A stretch of DNA of 64,000 nt from Fidelibacterota bacterium (lineage in GTDB: Bacteria; Fidelibacterota; Marinisomatia; SCGC-AAA003-L08; TS1B11): assembly GCA_004124875.1 (NCBI GenBank), contig SCKJ01000002.1:186001-250000 (forward strand). The letters run 5' to 3'. The position numbers were made by a program, and so were the translations under genes. Below the pieces are notes generated by a model. That model was given only the letters and a program-made list of their open reading frames with translations. It was not told the origin of the DNA and did no database searches. This document shows, in pieces, positions 14,423 to 23,822 of the stretch (the first letter of the stretch is position 1; the number at the start of each line of letters is the position of its first letter).

Positions 14423-16111
14423 TCAATTCCGGCTGCCGAGCTGCGTATCGTCATCAGGCGGCGACAGGACAGCATGATAGGCTATCGGGTCGGCCAGGAT
14501 TTCCAGGGCCTTCCTGTATACGGGATCGTCCCTCAGCGAGGCTTGTATACGCGCCGGCAGACCGCCTGAAACGGCAGAAAACTCCAGCAGCAGCCCCCGG
14601 CGAATGGAGGCGATCTCATCATCGAAAGCGTTCTTTTTGGCCCTTTCAAAATGAGCTTTGAGCTCGCTGAAGTCGACCACCCCACCGAACTTTTCCAGAC
14701 CTTCAACAGTCTCCTCAAAGGCCCCCATGTCCTTTTCGCCGGGCAGGGTCAAGTCGATGTCCTGAGTGGCGATATAGCCGCGAAATCCGCTGACCATCTC
14801 AGCGGTGATTGTAAGTGGCAGGGTGAGATCGTAATTTTTCTGGTTGGCCGCCGCGAAGCCGAAAAAATGGCCGCCGCTCCAGAGCCGCCGGGTCAGGGGT
14901 CCCAAAGATTCAGGCTTGATTTCAATATCGGGGGTGATGCCGCCGCCGCCATGGACTTCACGTCCGTTGCTGGTGGTAAACAGCGAGTCGCGGTTGGGGT
15001 CGCCATCGGTGAAAACATCGCCTCCCCGGTAATCTTCCTTCTGGATGAGCCGCCCGGAGGGGATATAGTATTTGGCTGTGGTCATCTTGATGGAGGTGTT
15101 TCTGCTGAGCGGAAATATCGACTGCACCAGCCCTTTGCCAAACGTTTCACTTCCAATGATGACGCCTCTGTCGAGGTCCTGTATTGCCCCGGCGACGATC
15201 TCACTGGCGGAGGCCGACCCACCGTTGACGAGAATGATCAGCGGAATATTTTCATCGAGGACCGGCGCCTTTTCCGACTTGTAGTTGCGTTTTGATCTTT
15301 TGGTCCGGCCCTTGGTGTTCACAATGTCGCGGCCCGGCGGCACCATGGCATCCACCATGGCCACCGCATCGCGGAGCAGTCCACCGGGATTGCCGCGCAG
15401 GTCGAGCACCAGTCCGTTGATGCCCTCTTTTTGCATCTCCAAAATGGCCGTCGACATTTCCCTGGCGGCATTCTTCGAGAATCGGGTGAGATTTATATAG
15501 CCGGTCCCTTCCAGAACGCCATAGAAAGGCATGTCGTTGACTTTAATCTGCTCCCTGACCAATACGACCGGAAATGTTTCATCCTCGCCAGGGCGCCTGA
15601 ACAGAAGAGTGACACTGCTGCCCGGTTTTCCACGGATGAGGCGGGCCGCCTTTTCGGTGTTGTATCCTGCGGTTTCAATGCTGTCAATTTTTATGATCAT
15701 GTCACCGGGCCGGACACCGGCCCTACTGGCGGGCGTCCCTTCCATAGGAGAAATCACAGTCAGGATCTTCTGCCGCGTGCCCAGCCGGATGCCGACGCCA
15801 CCGTAACTGCCGGAGGTGAGCATGTCGATATTGGGCTGGTCCTCTTCGCGGATAAAGACGGTGTACGGATCGAGCCCGCTCAGCATCCCTTCTATGCTGG
15901 AGGTGATGAGGGCGCGGCTGTCAATGTCGTCCACATATTCGGACAGGAGGTTCTTGACGACATTGTTATAGGTGCGGATATCGGCGGAGAGCGACCGGAA
16001 CAGGTCGGTGCCCATGGCGACGCCAAACCCCAAAACGACCAGAAAAGTAAGGCTGGCCAGGAGGCGTTTGAGGTTCAGGGGCTTACGGGCGTTCAATTCT
16101 TGACTCGACAT
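14423..16111 (-). CDS. C-terminal processing peptidase (S41 family), membrane-anchored
   Basis: 562 residues. One N-terminal hydrophobic helix (LLASLTFLVVLGFGVAMG) anchors or exports it. A PDZ domain follows (GGVGIRLGTRQKILTVISP..AGVRPGDMIIKID, residues ~100-180), then the S41 core with LDLRGNPGGLL, the nucleophile serine in NGGSASASEIVAGA and the general-base lysine in GSETFGKGLVQ. Such peptidases trim C-termini of envelope proteins in the periplasm. The C-terminal 150 residues are helical and family-variable. It overlaps the end of tmk by 29 bases, so it is the last gene of that operon. Confidence 0.93.
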   Translation of the reverse strand: MSSQELNARKPLNLKRLLASLTFLVVLGFGVAMGTDLFRSLSADIRTYNNVVKNLLSEYVDDIDSRALITSSIEGMLSGLDPYTVFIREEDQPNIDMLTSGSYGGVGIRLGTRQKILTVISPMEGTPASRAGVRPGDMIIKIDSIETAGYNTEKAARLIRGKPGSSVTLLFRRPGEDETFPVVLVREQIKVNDMPFYGVLEGTGYINLTRFSKNAAREMSTAILEMQKEGINGLVLDLRGNPGGLLRDAVAMVDAMVPPGRDIVNTKGRTKRSKRNYKSEKAPVLDENIPLIILVNGGSASASEIVAGAIQDLDRGVIIGSETFGKGLVQSIFPLSRNTSIKMTTAKYYIPSGRLIQKEDYRGGDVFTDGDPNRDSLFTTSNGREVHGGGGITPDIEIKPESLGPLTRRLWSGGHFFGFAAANQKNYDLTLPLTITAEMVSGFRGYIATQDIDLTLPGEKDMGAFEETVEGLEKFGGVVDFSELKAHFERAKKNAFDDEIASIRRGLLLEFSAVSGGLPARIQASLRDDPVYRKALEILADPIAYHAVLSPPDDDTQLGSRN

Positions 16112-16706
16112 GGGCTATGATTTCTCCGCTAATATGCTCAATAGACCCGGTGGCGTCAACCACCAGCCATCGCTGCGCGTCTTTCGCCGCCAAGGCCAGA
16201 TAGCCGTTGCGGACCCGCTCCAGGAACGCAGCACCGGCCGCTTCCATTCTGTCATCGTCAGACTCGGCGCGGCGGGCGAGCGAATCAGCCACAGACAGAT
16301 CAAAGAGGATCGATACCGAGGGCACCAGGCCGCGGGTAACCAGTTCCTGAGTGTTACTGATTTGCTCCAGTGGAAGTTCCCTGCCGTAGCCCTGATATGC
16401 AATAGTGCTATCGGAAAATCTGTCGCAAATAATAACTTCAGAGCGGGACAAGGCCGGCAGTATCACCTCGTCCACAAGCTGCGCCCTGGCCGCCGAAAAC
16501 AGCATGGCTTCGGCCCTGTCGGAAAGATTGAGATCGGTATGTTCCAGCAGCATGCCCCGGATCGCTTCCGACAGCCCGGTCGAGCCCGGTTCGCGGACCC
16601 GCGTCACGGTATGCCCCGCCGCCCTGAGATGGTTGAGCAGCCGGTCCGCCTGGGTCGATTTCCCCGAGCCGTCGATGCCCTCCAGGGAAATCAGCATCCC
16701 GCTCAC
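16083..16706 (-). CDS. tmk: Thymidylate kinase
   Basis: Phosphorylates dTMP to dTDP. P-loop LEGIDGSGKSTQ at the N-terminus, the REPGSTGLSEAIRGMLL segment (DR-like loop for dTMP), the DRF/YQGYGREL motif and a lid region with LARRAESDDDRME are all present. I start it at GTG 16706: GGAGG is seven bases upstream and the codon overlaps the rsmI stop as GTGA. ATG 16697 would be 16 bases from that site. About 207 residues, normal length. Confidence 0.96.
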   Translation of the reverse strand: MSGMLISLEGIDGSGKSTQADRLLNHLRAAGHTVTRVREPGSTGLSEAIRGMLLEHTDLNLSDRAEAMLFSAARAQLVDEVILPALSRSEVIICDRFSDSTIAYQGYGRELPLEQISNTQELVTRGLVPSVSILFDLSVADSLARRAESDDDRMEAAGAAFLERVRNGYLALAAKDAQRWLVVDATGSIEHISGEIIAHVESRIERP

Positions 16707-17380
16707 GAAAGTCCCTCCTTGGCCACCAGCAGTACGCATTCCCCTTTGGGGGCCCGGGTCTCCACCGCTTCCAACAGTTCCTGCACGGTGCCGCGCAAGA
16801 GGGTCTCGTGCAGTTTGGTCAGCTCGCGGCCCACGACAGCCCGGCGGTTGCCGAAATGCTCCAGCACGTCACGCAATGTAGCGGCGAGGCGCAGCGGCGA
16901 CTCAAACAGGATGACCGTGCCTTCAAAGCCGGCCAGGGAGCGCAGCCGGGTTTGGCGGCCTTTTCTCCGCGGCAGAAAGCCTTCGAACAGGAACCGGTCG
17001 GAGGGCAGGCCGCTCACCGACAGCGCGGCGGTTACCGCAGAAGGTCCCGGCACCGGGGAAACGGTCATACCCTCATCCGCGGCCGCCTTGATCAGGCGGT
17101 AGCCGGGGTCGGAAATGGCAGGGGTGCCGGCGTCGGTCACCAGGGCCAGATCCATGCCGCCCTCCAGCGCCTGCAGCAGCTGCGGCGTGCGGGCCGCCTC
17201 ATTATGCTCATGGTAGCTGACCATGTCACCCTTGATGCCCAGGCGTTTGAGGAGCAGGCCCGTCCGCCGGGTGTCTTCCGCGGCAATCCGGCCGACGCTG
17301 GCCAGGACAGTTTTGGCGCGGCTCGATATATCGTCCATATTGCCAATGGGTGTGGCAACGACGTAGAGGGTCCCCGCCAC
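16703..17380 (-). CDS. rsmI: 16S rRNA (cytidine-1402-2'-O)-methyltransferase
   Basis: SAM-dependent tetrapyrrole-methylase fold. The N-terminus GTLYVVATPIGNMDDIS and AAEDTRRTGLLLKRLGI, the middle LVTDAGTPAISDPGYRLI and PVPGPSAVTAALS..DRFLFEGFLPRRKGR are the RsmI signatures. It methylates C1402 in the decoding centre. The 225 residues lack the extra C-terminal domain found in some homologues. It starts three bases after lat and overlaps tmk. Confidence 0.96.
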   Translation of the reverse strand: MAGTLYVVATPIGNMDDISSRAKTVLASVGRIAAEDTRRTGLLLKRLGIKGDMVSYHEHNEAARTPQLLQALEGGMDLALVTDAGTPAISDPGYRLIKAAADEGMTVSPVPGPSAVTAALSVSGLPSDRFLFEGFLPRRKGRQTRLRSLAGFEGTVILFESPLRLAATLRDVLEHFGNRRAVVGRELTKLHETLLRGTVQELLEAVETRAPKGECVLLVAKEGLS

Positions 17381-17383
17381 AGG

Positions 17384-18712
17384 TCAGGCCAGGCAACTCC
17401 GGATCGACCGGGTGATGATCTCCATGGCCGTATCGAGCTCCGCAGTGGTGATGTTCAGGTGCGGCCTGAAGCGAATGGACCGGGGCCCGCAACCCATGAT
17501 GATCAAGCCATTTTCCATGATTTTGGATATGGCGGCATCACGCTCGGTAGATGAGGGCAGATCAAACGCCGCGAACAGCCCGGCGCCCCGTGGATGGGTC
17601 ACAAACCCGGGGAACTCCTCGGCCAGGCCGTGGAGCTGCGGCATGAGTACTTCACCGCTTGACTGCACCTGCTCCAGAATGTTTTCATCGCGCATGATTT
17701 GAAGGATAAGGTCAAACCGGACCATATCGGCCAAATTGCCGCCAAAGGTGGAGTTAATGCGGCTCGATTCGGTGAATACGTTGTGCTCATTTTCGTCAAG
17801 CCTCGGGCCGGCCAGCATCCCGCACACTTGCGTCTTTTTGCCAAAGGAGATGACATCGGGGCGGGCCTCTTCGCCGAACAGCTCGTGGGCCCAGAACTTG
17901 CCGGTAATGCCGACTCCGGTCTGCACCTCATCGTAGATCAGCAGCAGCTCCTGTTCATCGCACAGCTCCCGCAGCTGCCTGGCAAATTCGGGCCGGATGT
18001 GGTTGTCGCCCCCTTCTCCTTGAATCGGTTCGATAATGATGGCGGCAATATCATCAGGGGCGGCGTGAAGAGCCGACTTGATCTCGCCGATGGCCTGGTC
18101 CTCCAGCGCCCGGGCGGCTTCAATGGAGCTGTCATCCAGGGGGAACTGCACGGTGGGATGGGTGATCCGGGGCCAGTCAAACTGCGGATAGTAGAGCGTT
18201 TTGCGGGGATCGGGGGAGTCAGTGAGGCTCATGGTGTAACCGGTGCGGCCGTGAAAGGAGCCTTTGAAATGCACGATCCGGCTCCCCCGCTCCCCTTTGC
18301 CGGCGGCGATATTTTTGCGCACCTTCCAGTCGAACGCCGCTTTCAAACTGTTTTCGACGGCCAGACCGCCCCCTTCAATGAAAAATGCGTGCGGCAGGTA
18401 GTCGGGAATGCCCGTCTGCGCGAACGTGTCCAGGAACTCCGCATATTCCCGCGTATAGATGTCGGATAATGTTGGTTTGTGCAGTGCTGCGTGGGCCAGG
18501 CGGTCCTGATGCTCCACCATGAACGGATGGTTATAGCCCACCGTCATGGAGGCGAACATGGAGAACAGGTCCAGGTATTCACGGCCGCTGCCGGCGTCGA
18601 CGATCCATGAGCCGTGGCTCTTTTCCAGGTCGATAATGACATCGTAACCATCGGCCAGAATGTGTTTTGCCAGCGATTCCCGGACATCGAATAAATCAAC
18701 GTTTGCTGTCAT
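17384..18712 (-). CDS. lat: L-lysine 6-transaminase (LAT)
   Basis: PLP enzyme of aminotransferase class III, 442 residues. It moves the epsilon-amino group of lysine to 2-oxoglutarate, giving 2-aminoadipate 6-semialdehyde. The motif around the PLP lysine, VISFGKKTQVCG, is the LAT hallmark; also seen are FFIEGGGLAVENSLKAAFDWK, SFHGRTGYTMSLTDS and the EPIQGEGGDNH loop with IYDEVQTGVGITGKFWA. It follows an aldehyde dehydrogenase by 15 bases, which would oxidise the semialdehyde to L-2-aminoadipate, so the pair forms a lysine catabolic step. Confidence 0.92.
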   Translation of the reverse strand: MTANVDLFDVRESLAKHILADGYDVIIDLEKSHGSWIVDAGSGREYLDLFSMFASMTVGYNHPFMVEHQDRLAHAALHKPTLSDIYTREYAEFLDTFAQTGIPDYLPHAFFIEGGGLAVENSLKAAFDWKVRKNIAAGKGERGSRIVHFKGSFHGRTGYTMSLTDSPDPRKTLYYPQFDWPRITHPTVQFPLDDSSIEAARALEDQAIGEIKSALHAAPDDIAAIIIEPIQGEGGDNHIRPEFARQLRELCDEQELLLIYDEVQTGVGITGKFWAHELFGEEARPDVISFGKKTQVCGMLAGPRLDENEHNVFTESSRINSTFGGNLADMVRFDLILQIMRDENILEQVQSSGEVLMPQLHGLAEEFPGFVTHPRGAGLFAAFDLPSSTERDAAISKIMENGLIIMGCGPRSIRFRPHLNITTAELDTAMEIITRSIRSCLA

Positions 18713-18727
18713 AAATTGTAGCTCCTT

Positions 18728-20215
18728 TTAGCGATTATCGATCTGGGCCCGTTGCAGTGTGCCGCTAAAATCGACGTAAATGGTTTTGGTTTCAGTGAAA
18801 AACTCGTAAGCGCCGTCACCCCCTTCACGGTGCCCGTTGCCGGTGTTTTTGACGCCCCCGAACGGCATGTGGCATTCCGCACCAATCGTGGGACCGTTAA
18901 TGTAGGTGATACCGGCCTGGATGTCACGCATCGCGGTGAAGGCCGCGTTAATGTCGCGCGTGTAGATGGCCGAGGAGAGTCCATACTCGGTGGCGTTGAG
19001 AATATCGATGGACTCCCCGAGGCTTGTCGATTTGATCACCGACAGCACCGGACCGAAAATTTCCTCATCGTGAATGCGCATGCCCGGGGTCACTCCCGAG
19101 AACAGGGTCGGTTTGTAAAAGAAGCCTTTGTCGAGCGCGCCGCCGCTGGCCGCTTCGCCTCCGGTTTCCAGCAGGGCGCCTTCACCTATGCCCACCTCGA
19201 CGTAGCCGTGAATGGTGTCCCGCGCGGTTGCGTTAATAACCGGGCCGACTTGCGAATCGGGATCCAGGCCGTTGCCCAGCCGCAGCGCCTGCGCCTGGAT
19301 CTTGAGCTCGGCCAAAAACTCATCGTGAATATTTTCGTGCAGGATCAACCGGCTGGTGGCGGTGCAGCGTTGTCCGGTCGTGCCGAAGGCGCCCCACAGA
19401 ACCCCTTCCAGGGCCAGCTCGAGGTCGGCATCGTCCATCACGATTTGGGCGTTTTTGCCGCCCAACTCCAGCGAGACCCGTTTGAGCTGCGCCCCCGCCG
19501 TGCTGTTGATGTTTTTGCCCACAGCCGAACTGCCGGTAAACGAGATGGCCCGGATATCGGGATGCTCCACGATGGCCCGCCCCACCGAGCTGCCGGGACC
19601 GTGCACCAGGTTAATCGCCGTCTCAGGCACGCCTGCCTCGAGGAGAATTTCCACAAACAGGGTAGCGGTGGCCGGGGTATCGGACGCCGGCTTGAAAACC
19701 ACCGTATTGCCGCTGGTCAACGCCGGGAAGATTTTCCAGGTTGGTATCGCCAGAGGAAAGTTCCACGGCGTAATTACACCGACAACGCCGATGGGCATGT
19801 GCGTGGTCATGTTAAACTTGTTGGGCATTTCCGAGGGGATGGTCTTGCCTGACAGGCGCGAGGACTGCCCAAAGGCAAAATAAGCAGTATCGATCCCTTC
19901 CTGAACATCGCCCCGGGTTTCGTCCAGCACTTTGCCCATCTCACGGGTTTCCAATATCGAAAGTTCTTCCTTGCGGGCGGTCATAATATCGCCGGCGCGT
20001 TTCATAATGTCGCCCCGCTCCGGTGGCGGCACCTTTCTCCAGTGATCAAACGCCGAGGCGGCTGAAGCGACAGCGCGCGAGACATCCGTCGGATCACTGA
20101 CCGGAAAGGTGCCGACTTTGTCATCGCTGTCCGCCGGATTGATATTATCGAATCTCTCGCCGCTGGCGGAATCACACCACTGCCCATCGATGAAATTTTG
20201 AAAATCTTTACTCAT
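18728..20215 (-). CDS. NAD(P)-dependent aldehyde dehydrogenase, probably for 2-aminoadipate semialdehyde
   Basis: 495 residues, complete ALDH fold. Visible are the cofactor site ITPWNFPLAIPTWKIFPAL..VFKPASDTP, the turn SFTGSSAVGKNI, the general base glutamate in LELGGKNAQIV, the nucleophile cysteine in GQRCTATSR and the C-terminal EEIFGPVLSVI and MPFGGVKNTGNG. The sequence alone does not fix the substrate; position directly before lat suggests the product of that enzyme. Other options are 2-oxoglutarate semialdehyde or similar omega-semialdehydes, whose enzymes look alike in these motifs. Confidence 0.88.
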   Translation of the reverse strand: MSKDFQNFIDGQWCDSASGERFDNINPADSDDKVGTFPVSDPTDVSRAVASAASAFDHWRKVPPPERGDIMKRAGDIMTARKEELSILETREMGKVLDETRGDVQEGIDTAYFAFGQSSRLSGKTIPSEMPNKFNMTTHMPIGVVGVITPWNFPLAIPTWKIFPALTSGNTVVFKPASDTPATATLFVEILLEAGVPETAINLVHGPGSSVGRAIVEHPDIRAISFTGSSAVGKNINSTAGAQLKRVSLELGGKNAQIVMDDADLELALEGVLWGAFGTTGQRCTATSRLILHENIHDEFLAELKIQAQALRLGNGLDPDSQVGPVINATARDTIHGYVEVGIGEGALLETGGEAASGGALDKGFFYKPTLFSGVTPGMRIHDEEIFGPVLSVIKSTSLGESIDILNATEYGLSSAIYTRDINAAFTAMRDIQAGITYINGPTIGAECHMPFGGVKNTGNGHREGGDGAYEFFTETKTIYVDFSGTLQRAQIDNR

Positions 20216-20359
20216 GCCTCGAATCCTTCAAATAGGGATGACTCCATGGTGTTGCTGAATTGCCTGATGCCTGAAAAGATATTGCCAACAGGGATGAAAA
20301 TTTAAGGGCAAGCGGGTACGTAAAGAGAGCTGATTAGGAAGATATTTTATGCGCAATAG

Positions 20360-21823
20360 TCAGAGCGAGTGAACTTGCGGCAGCCCGGTCAAAGGGTCGG
20401 GCACAATACGGACGTTTTCCAGGCCTCCCGGTAGCTCCAGCATTTGTCCCGGTCCGTAGATCGTGACCCCAGGATCAATTTTGCCTGTGATGATCGCTTC
20501 GGGCGCCTCAGAGAAATCCACGCGGTTCTCGCAGTAGCTGATGCGCGCGCGATCCTTCTCGACCATGGAATACGATTCTTCGTAACTCTCCAGGCCTTTC
20601 CGCAGTCTCTTGATAGCCTCACTCATCATTTCGAGATGCCGCTGCAGGGCTTGCATCGATTTCTGCCGCAGCGCACCTGAAAGATTCTGATTTCGCATGC
20701 GTTCGATCTCGAGCATTAACCTCTCCTTTGAACGCTCATAATCTTGCTTGTTGTTGGACATGGCATTTTCATTGTCGGTCAGTCTATTTAAGAGCTGGGC
20801 CATGGAGAGCTGCACTTTTTTGAGCACCTTGATTTCGATGTGTCTCATTCCAAGGTAAATGCTCGAACCGGCGGAGACCTCGTGGGCAATAAAGCGATGC
20901 CCCACGCGAACTTCCCCCCCATCCAGAGTTTTCATCACCGCGTTGCCGAGGCAGTGTATCGTCACATCTTTGGCCGTCTCCTGGATGTGCACATCCTGAC
21001 CGGCCCAGACGGTGGCATCGGATATGCCCTTGGCCCGCACCGACTGTCCCGCGGTAATGTGGTTGGCTTGCCGCTTGTTGTCCGCCCTGATATAACCGTT
21101 AACGTTCAGATTGCCGCCAATTTCAAGTCTTGCGCCGGTGATATGGTCATTCGCCATAAGGGAGCCAAAGATGTTCGCGTTCGCTTCCGGGCCTATCTCT
21201 CCGCGTACGATAACAGCGCTCTCTTTGCGAATTTTTCCGTGGGACCGGGCGATAGCGGGCAGCGTCTCCATAGCCAGTATCGACACCTGACCAAACAGGC
21301 CACGCTGGGGGTATCCCTCCCTGGCGGCCAGGACTTTTGTGCCATCGCCATTCACTTCGGTGCCGGGACCAACGAATTCGTTGGCGTCTATCTGATCACC
21401 TCTTGACACTTCCTTGCGTGCGCCGTTCACGGGCACCAGAAAAACCCGCGGCGGCTCTTCAACATGCACCAGGACCTCGCCTGCCTTGACGGTCTTATCC
21501 AGCGGGCCCCCCTCCCATGATTCCCAGTCGGCGGCATTATCCGGGAGTGGCACGTCATACACGGGCATGGAACTTTTTCCCGGGACGCGTCTGAAATATG
21601 ACGCAGCCACGGGCACTTGAACTTTGCCGCCCTCCGCCAAATGCATGATGCCATCCTCGAGGTATCCCGACTTGACACCGTTTGCGGCCAGGCGGTGAAT
21701 AATTTCGCCCTGGGTGGTGACGCCGGAAATCAGCCGGGCCAAAGCAAGCCGGTCGTTTCCGAGAATGACCAACTCCAGGAGACCTGCATCAAGTTTGACT
21801 GATCTTTTGATCACGCCCATCAA
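20360..21823 (-). CDS. FapA-like (DUF342) polymer-forming protein
   Basis: 487 residues. The N-terminal half is variable; the middle (about residues 190-320) is a right-handed beta-helix of short repeats with regularly spaced Gly and Val/Ile (VIVRGEIGPEANANIFGSL, LEIGGNLNVNGYIRADN, ITAGQSVRAKGI, VWAGQDVHI). It is followed by a predicted coiled coil (IEIKVLKKVQLSMAQLLNRL to KGLESYEES) and a last beta segment (VIITGKIDPGVTIYGPG-type). This is the FapA/DUF342 architecture, whose cellular role is not settled; in some bacteria it is linked to surface sensing. It follows the receiver-like gene by two bases. Confidence 0.8.
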   Translation of the reverse strand: MMGVIKRSVKLDAGLLELVILGNDRLALARLISGVTTQGEIIHRLAANGVKSGYLEDGIMHLAEGGKVQVPVAASYFRRVPGKSSMPVYDVPLPDNAADWESWEGGPLDKTVKAGEVLVHVEEPPRVFLVPVNGARKEVSRGDQIDANEFVGPGTEVNGDGTKVLAAREGYPQRGLFGQVSILAMETLPAIARSHGKIRKESAVIVRGEIGPEANANIFGSLMANDHITGARLEIGGNLNVNGYIRADNKRQANHITAGQSVRAKGISDATVWAGQDVHIQETAKDVTIHCLGNAVMKTLDGGEVRVGHRFIAHEVSAGSSIYLGMRHIEIKVLKKVQLSMAQLLNRLTDNENAMSNNKQDYERSKERLMLEIERMRNQNLSGALRQKSMQALQRHLEMMSEAIKRLRKGLESYEESYSMVEKDRARISYCENRVDFSEAPEAIITGKIDPGVTIYGPGQMLELPGGLENVRIVPDPLTGLPQVHSL

Positions 21824-21825
21824 CG

Positions 21826-22326
21826 CTACCCGCCCAATTGTGAAGTCAATTTATCGACCCAGGCCGTTGAGGCGTCCGTATACTGCCGCCAGGTATCAAT
21901 CGTGCTGCGGACTGAGTGCTCTTCTTCGGGGGCTTCCTGGCCCGTGAGTTTGAGTTTCTCAAAGAGCGTGAAAAGTTTCTCAAGGTTCAGCGGACTTTCC
22001 ATGGCGACTGTCCCCGGCATCCCTTTGAGTCCAGCCCGGACCAGTTCGCCATCATTTTTCACCGTAAATATGATCGGTGGCAGACGACCTCCCAACTGCC
22101 TGGCAATGCCGCCCAATTCTTCCAATAGCGCGCGCGGGTCGATCAGATTCATGGTGGGATTAAAAAAGACGGCGCTCACTGGCCGGGATGCGTAGGCCCG
22201 GGTGGCATTGGAATGAGTTTGTACGTTATCCGAATCGATACCCAGAGCGCTACAAAATTTCACCAGCAATTCTGATGCTGCGGAGCTCTTTTCAATTACC
22301 ATGATGTAGGGCTTAGGGGAACTCAT
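21826..22326 (-). CDS. Degenerate receiver (CheY-like) domain protein
   Basis: 166 residues. The N-terminal 125 residues follow the receiver fold: strand IMVIEKSSAASELLVKFC, then VSAVFFNPTMN where the phospho-acceptor aspartate would be, then PPIIFTVKND and a MESPLNLEKLFTLFEKL helix in the place of the K-P loop. Asn replaces the aspartate at the end of strand 3, and the acidic pair after strand 1 is reduced to a single Glu. Phosphorylation is therefore unlikely; it may act by protein contact. It sits between a 5'-nucleotidase pseudogene and the FapA-like gene. Confidence 0.65.
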   Translation of the reverse strand: MSSPKPYIMVIEKSSAASELLVKFCSALGIDSDNVQTHSNATRAYASRPVSAVFFNPTMNLIDPRALLEELGGIARQLGGRLPPIIFTVKNDGELVRAGLKGMPGTVAMESPLNLEKLFTLFEKLKLTGQEAPEEEHSVRSTIDTWRQYTDASTAWVDKLTSQLGG

Positions 22327-22355
22327 TGACTTGTTTTGAAATTCGCCGACTAAGT

Positions 22356-23821
22356 CTAGCGTCTCGCAGCTGAGTCTAGAAACTTTTCCAGCGGCACGGC
22401 CTGTGAACTGTGGGTGTTTATCAGCCAGTCAATGACCGGTTGCCGCCAGTGGATACCGGTCTCGACCGGAGTTGCGTCATAGGTTCTTAATTCATCAAAC
22501 GCACTGTCCATGTAGTCCGTCACCATCATCGTGTAAACCGAATCATTAATAATGGCGGATTCATCATTCAAGGCAAATCCGCCCACAGTCGTCATGCCGC
22601 CCATGGCGACACCCTGGGACGAGACAAAATTTATCAGCTCCAGCCCTGTTAAGTCTATCATATAAAGCGAATTAAGAAAAGGGAGCAGCCCAACCATATC
22701 GGCCAGGGAGATATCGCCTGCGGGGAATCCCTGCCGGTAGCCTCCATAATTGGTCGTTGCAACAGCAGCCTGGGTAAATCGCCATAGCCATGCATCGGGC
22801 ACCAGATTATGCATGGCATCGCTATGCTGCTCGACGCCACTACTGCTGAAAGCAATCACTTCCGCCAGTTCGAGGTCCACCCGGTGGGACCACTTGGCAA
22901 CAACAGCCGCGACGGCCGCATCTGGCGCACCCCCTTCATTGAGCTCAATCGATGTCGAAATGGACAGGAGTCGGTCTTCCCCGATATCGTATTCCAGATC
23001 AATGCGTCCATAGGATTTCATGAAACTCCCTGCCAAAATTACCTGGACGCCGTTGGCCCTTGATTCGTAGCTGGAATGGCAATGGCCGCCAGCCAGCAAT
23101 ATGATGCCATTGTCCCCGGCGAAGGCGGAAAGCGCCTCTAACTCCTTACCGCAAACGTGGAGATAACGATAATTACGTCAGGCGAATCGGCGTTCACTGC
23201 AGGCAGAATATCGGCCAGCGCCTGGTGATAATCGATAAAGTCATAGGGTGCCACGTAGTCGGGAAATGCGGAGTACGGTGTCGAGGTGGTGGTCAGCCCA
23301 ATGATGCCGACGCGCAGGTCATTGACCACTTCAATGATATAGGGCGTGACAAATTCAGGCGGTTCGCCGTTTTCTTTCAGGCGGATATTCGCCGATAGGT
23401 ACGGGAAGGCCGACTCGGCGCGCCTGCTCAGCAGACCTTCCGTCTTGAAATCAAACTCGTGGTTGCCCAGCGCGGCGGCATTGTAGCCCATGGCGTTCAT
23501 GATCTCCACCATCGACTCGCCTCCGAACCAGGTGGAAATGGCAGGCCCCGTCCACATGTCCCCGCCGGATAAAATGAGATAGGGCCCATCGGAACTGTAG
23601 CCTTCGCGTGCCTTCCAAAGACCGAACATTTCCGCCGCGCCACGACCCGCTTCCACGCCTTCCATCCAGCCATGTTCATCATGGGTGTACAGGATTGTCA
23701 ATTCGCGCACCGAGGGGGATCGATCATTCGCGCGCTCGGCTATCTGGCAGCTGACCGCAGCCATGCCGATAGCAAAAATGACGACCCTGCGGCGGATTTT
23801 ATGATTCAAAAATATGCCCAT
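22356..23821 (-). pseudogene. 5'-nucleotidase/UshA-like lipoprotein, interrupted by a frameshift
   Basis: Two frames together give one complete protein. From ATG 23821: an n-region RRR, a hydrophobic stretch and a lipobox AAVSC, then metallophosphatase motifs THDEHG, GGDMWTG, LGNHEFD. The frame stops after DVIIVISTFAVRS. In the +1 frame the same region reads HVCGKELEALSAFAGDNGIILLAGGHCHSS, giving the missing GH(x)H motif, and continues into the C-terminal 5'-nucleotidase domain (to 22356). Adding one base to the GG at 23159-23160 restores the frame. It is either a recent mutation or a sequencing/assembly slip. It starts just after cdsA. Confidence 0.85.
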
Positions 23822-23822
23822 T

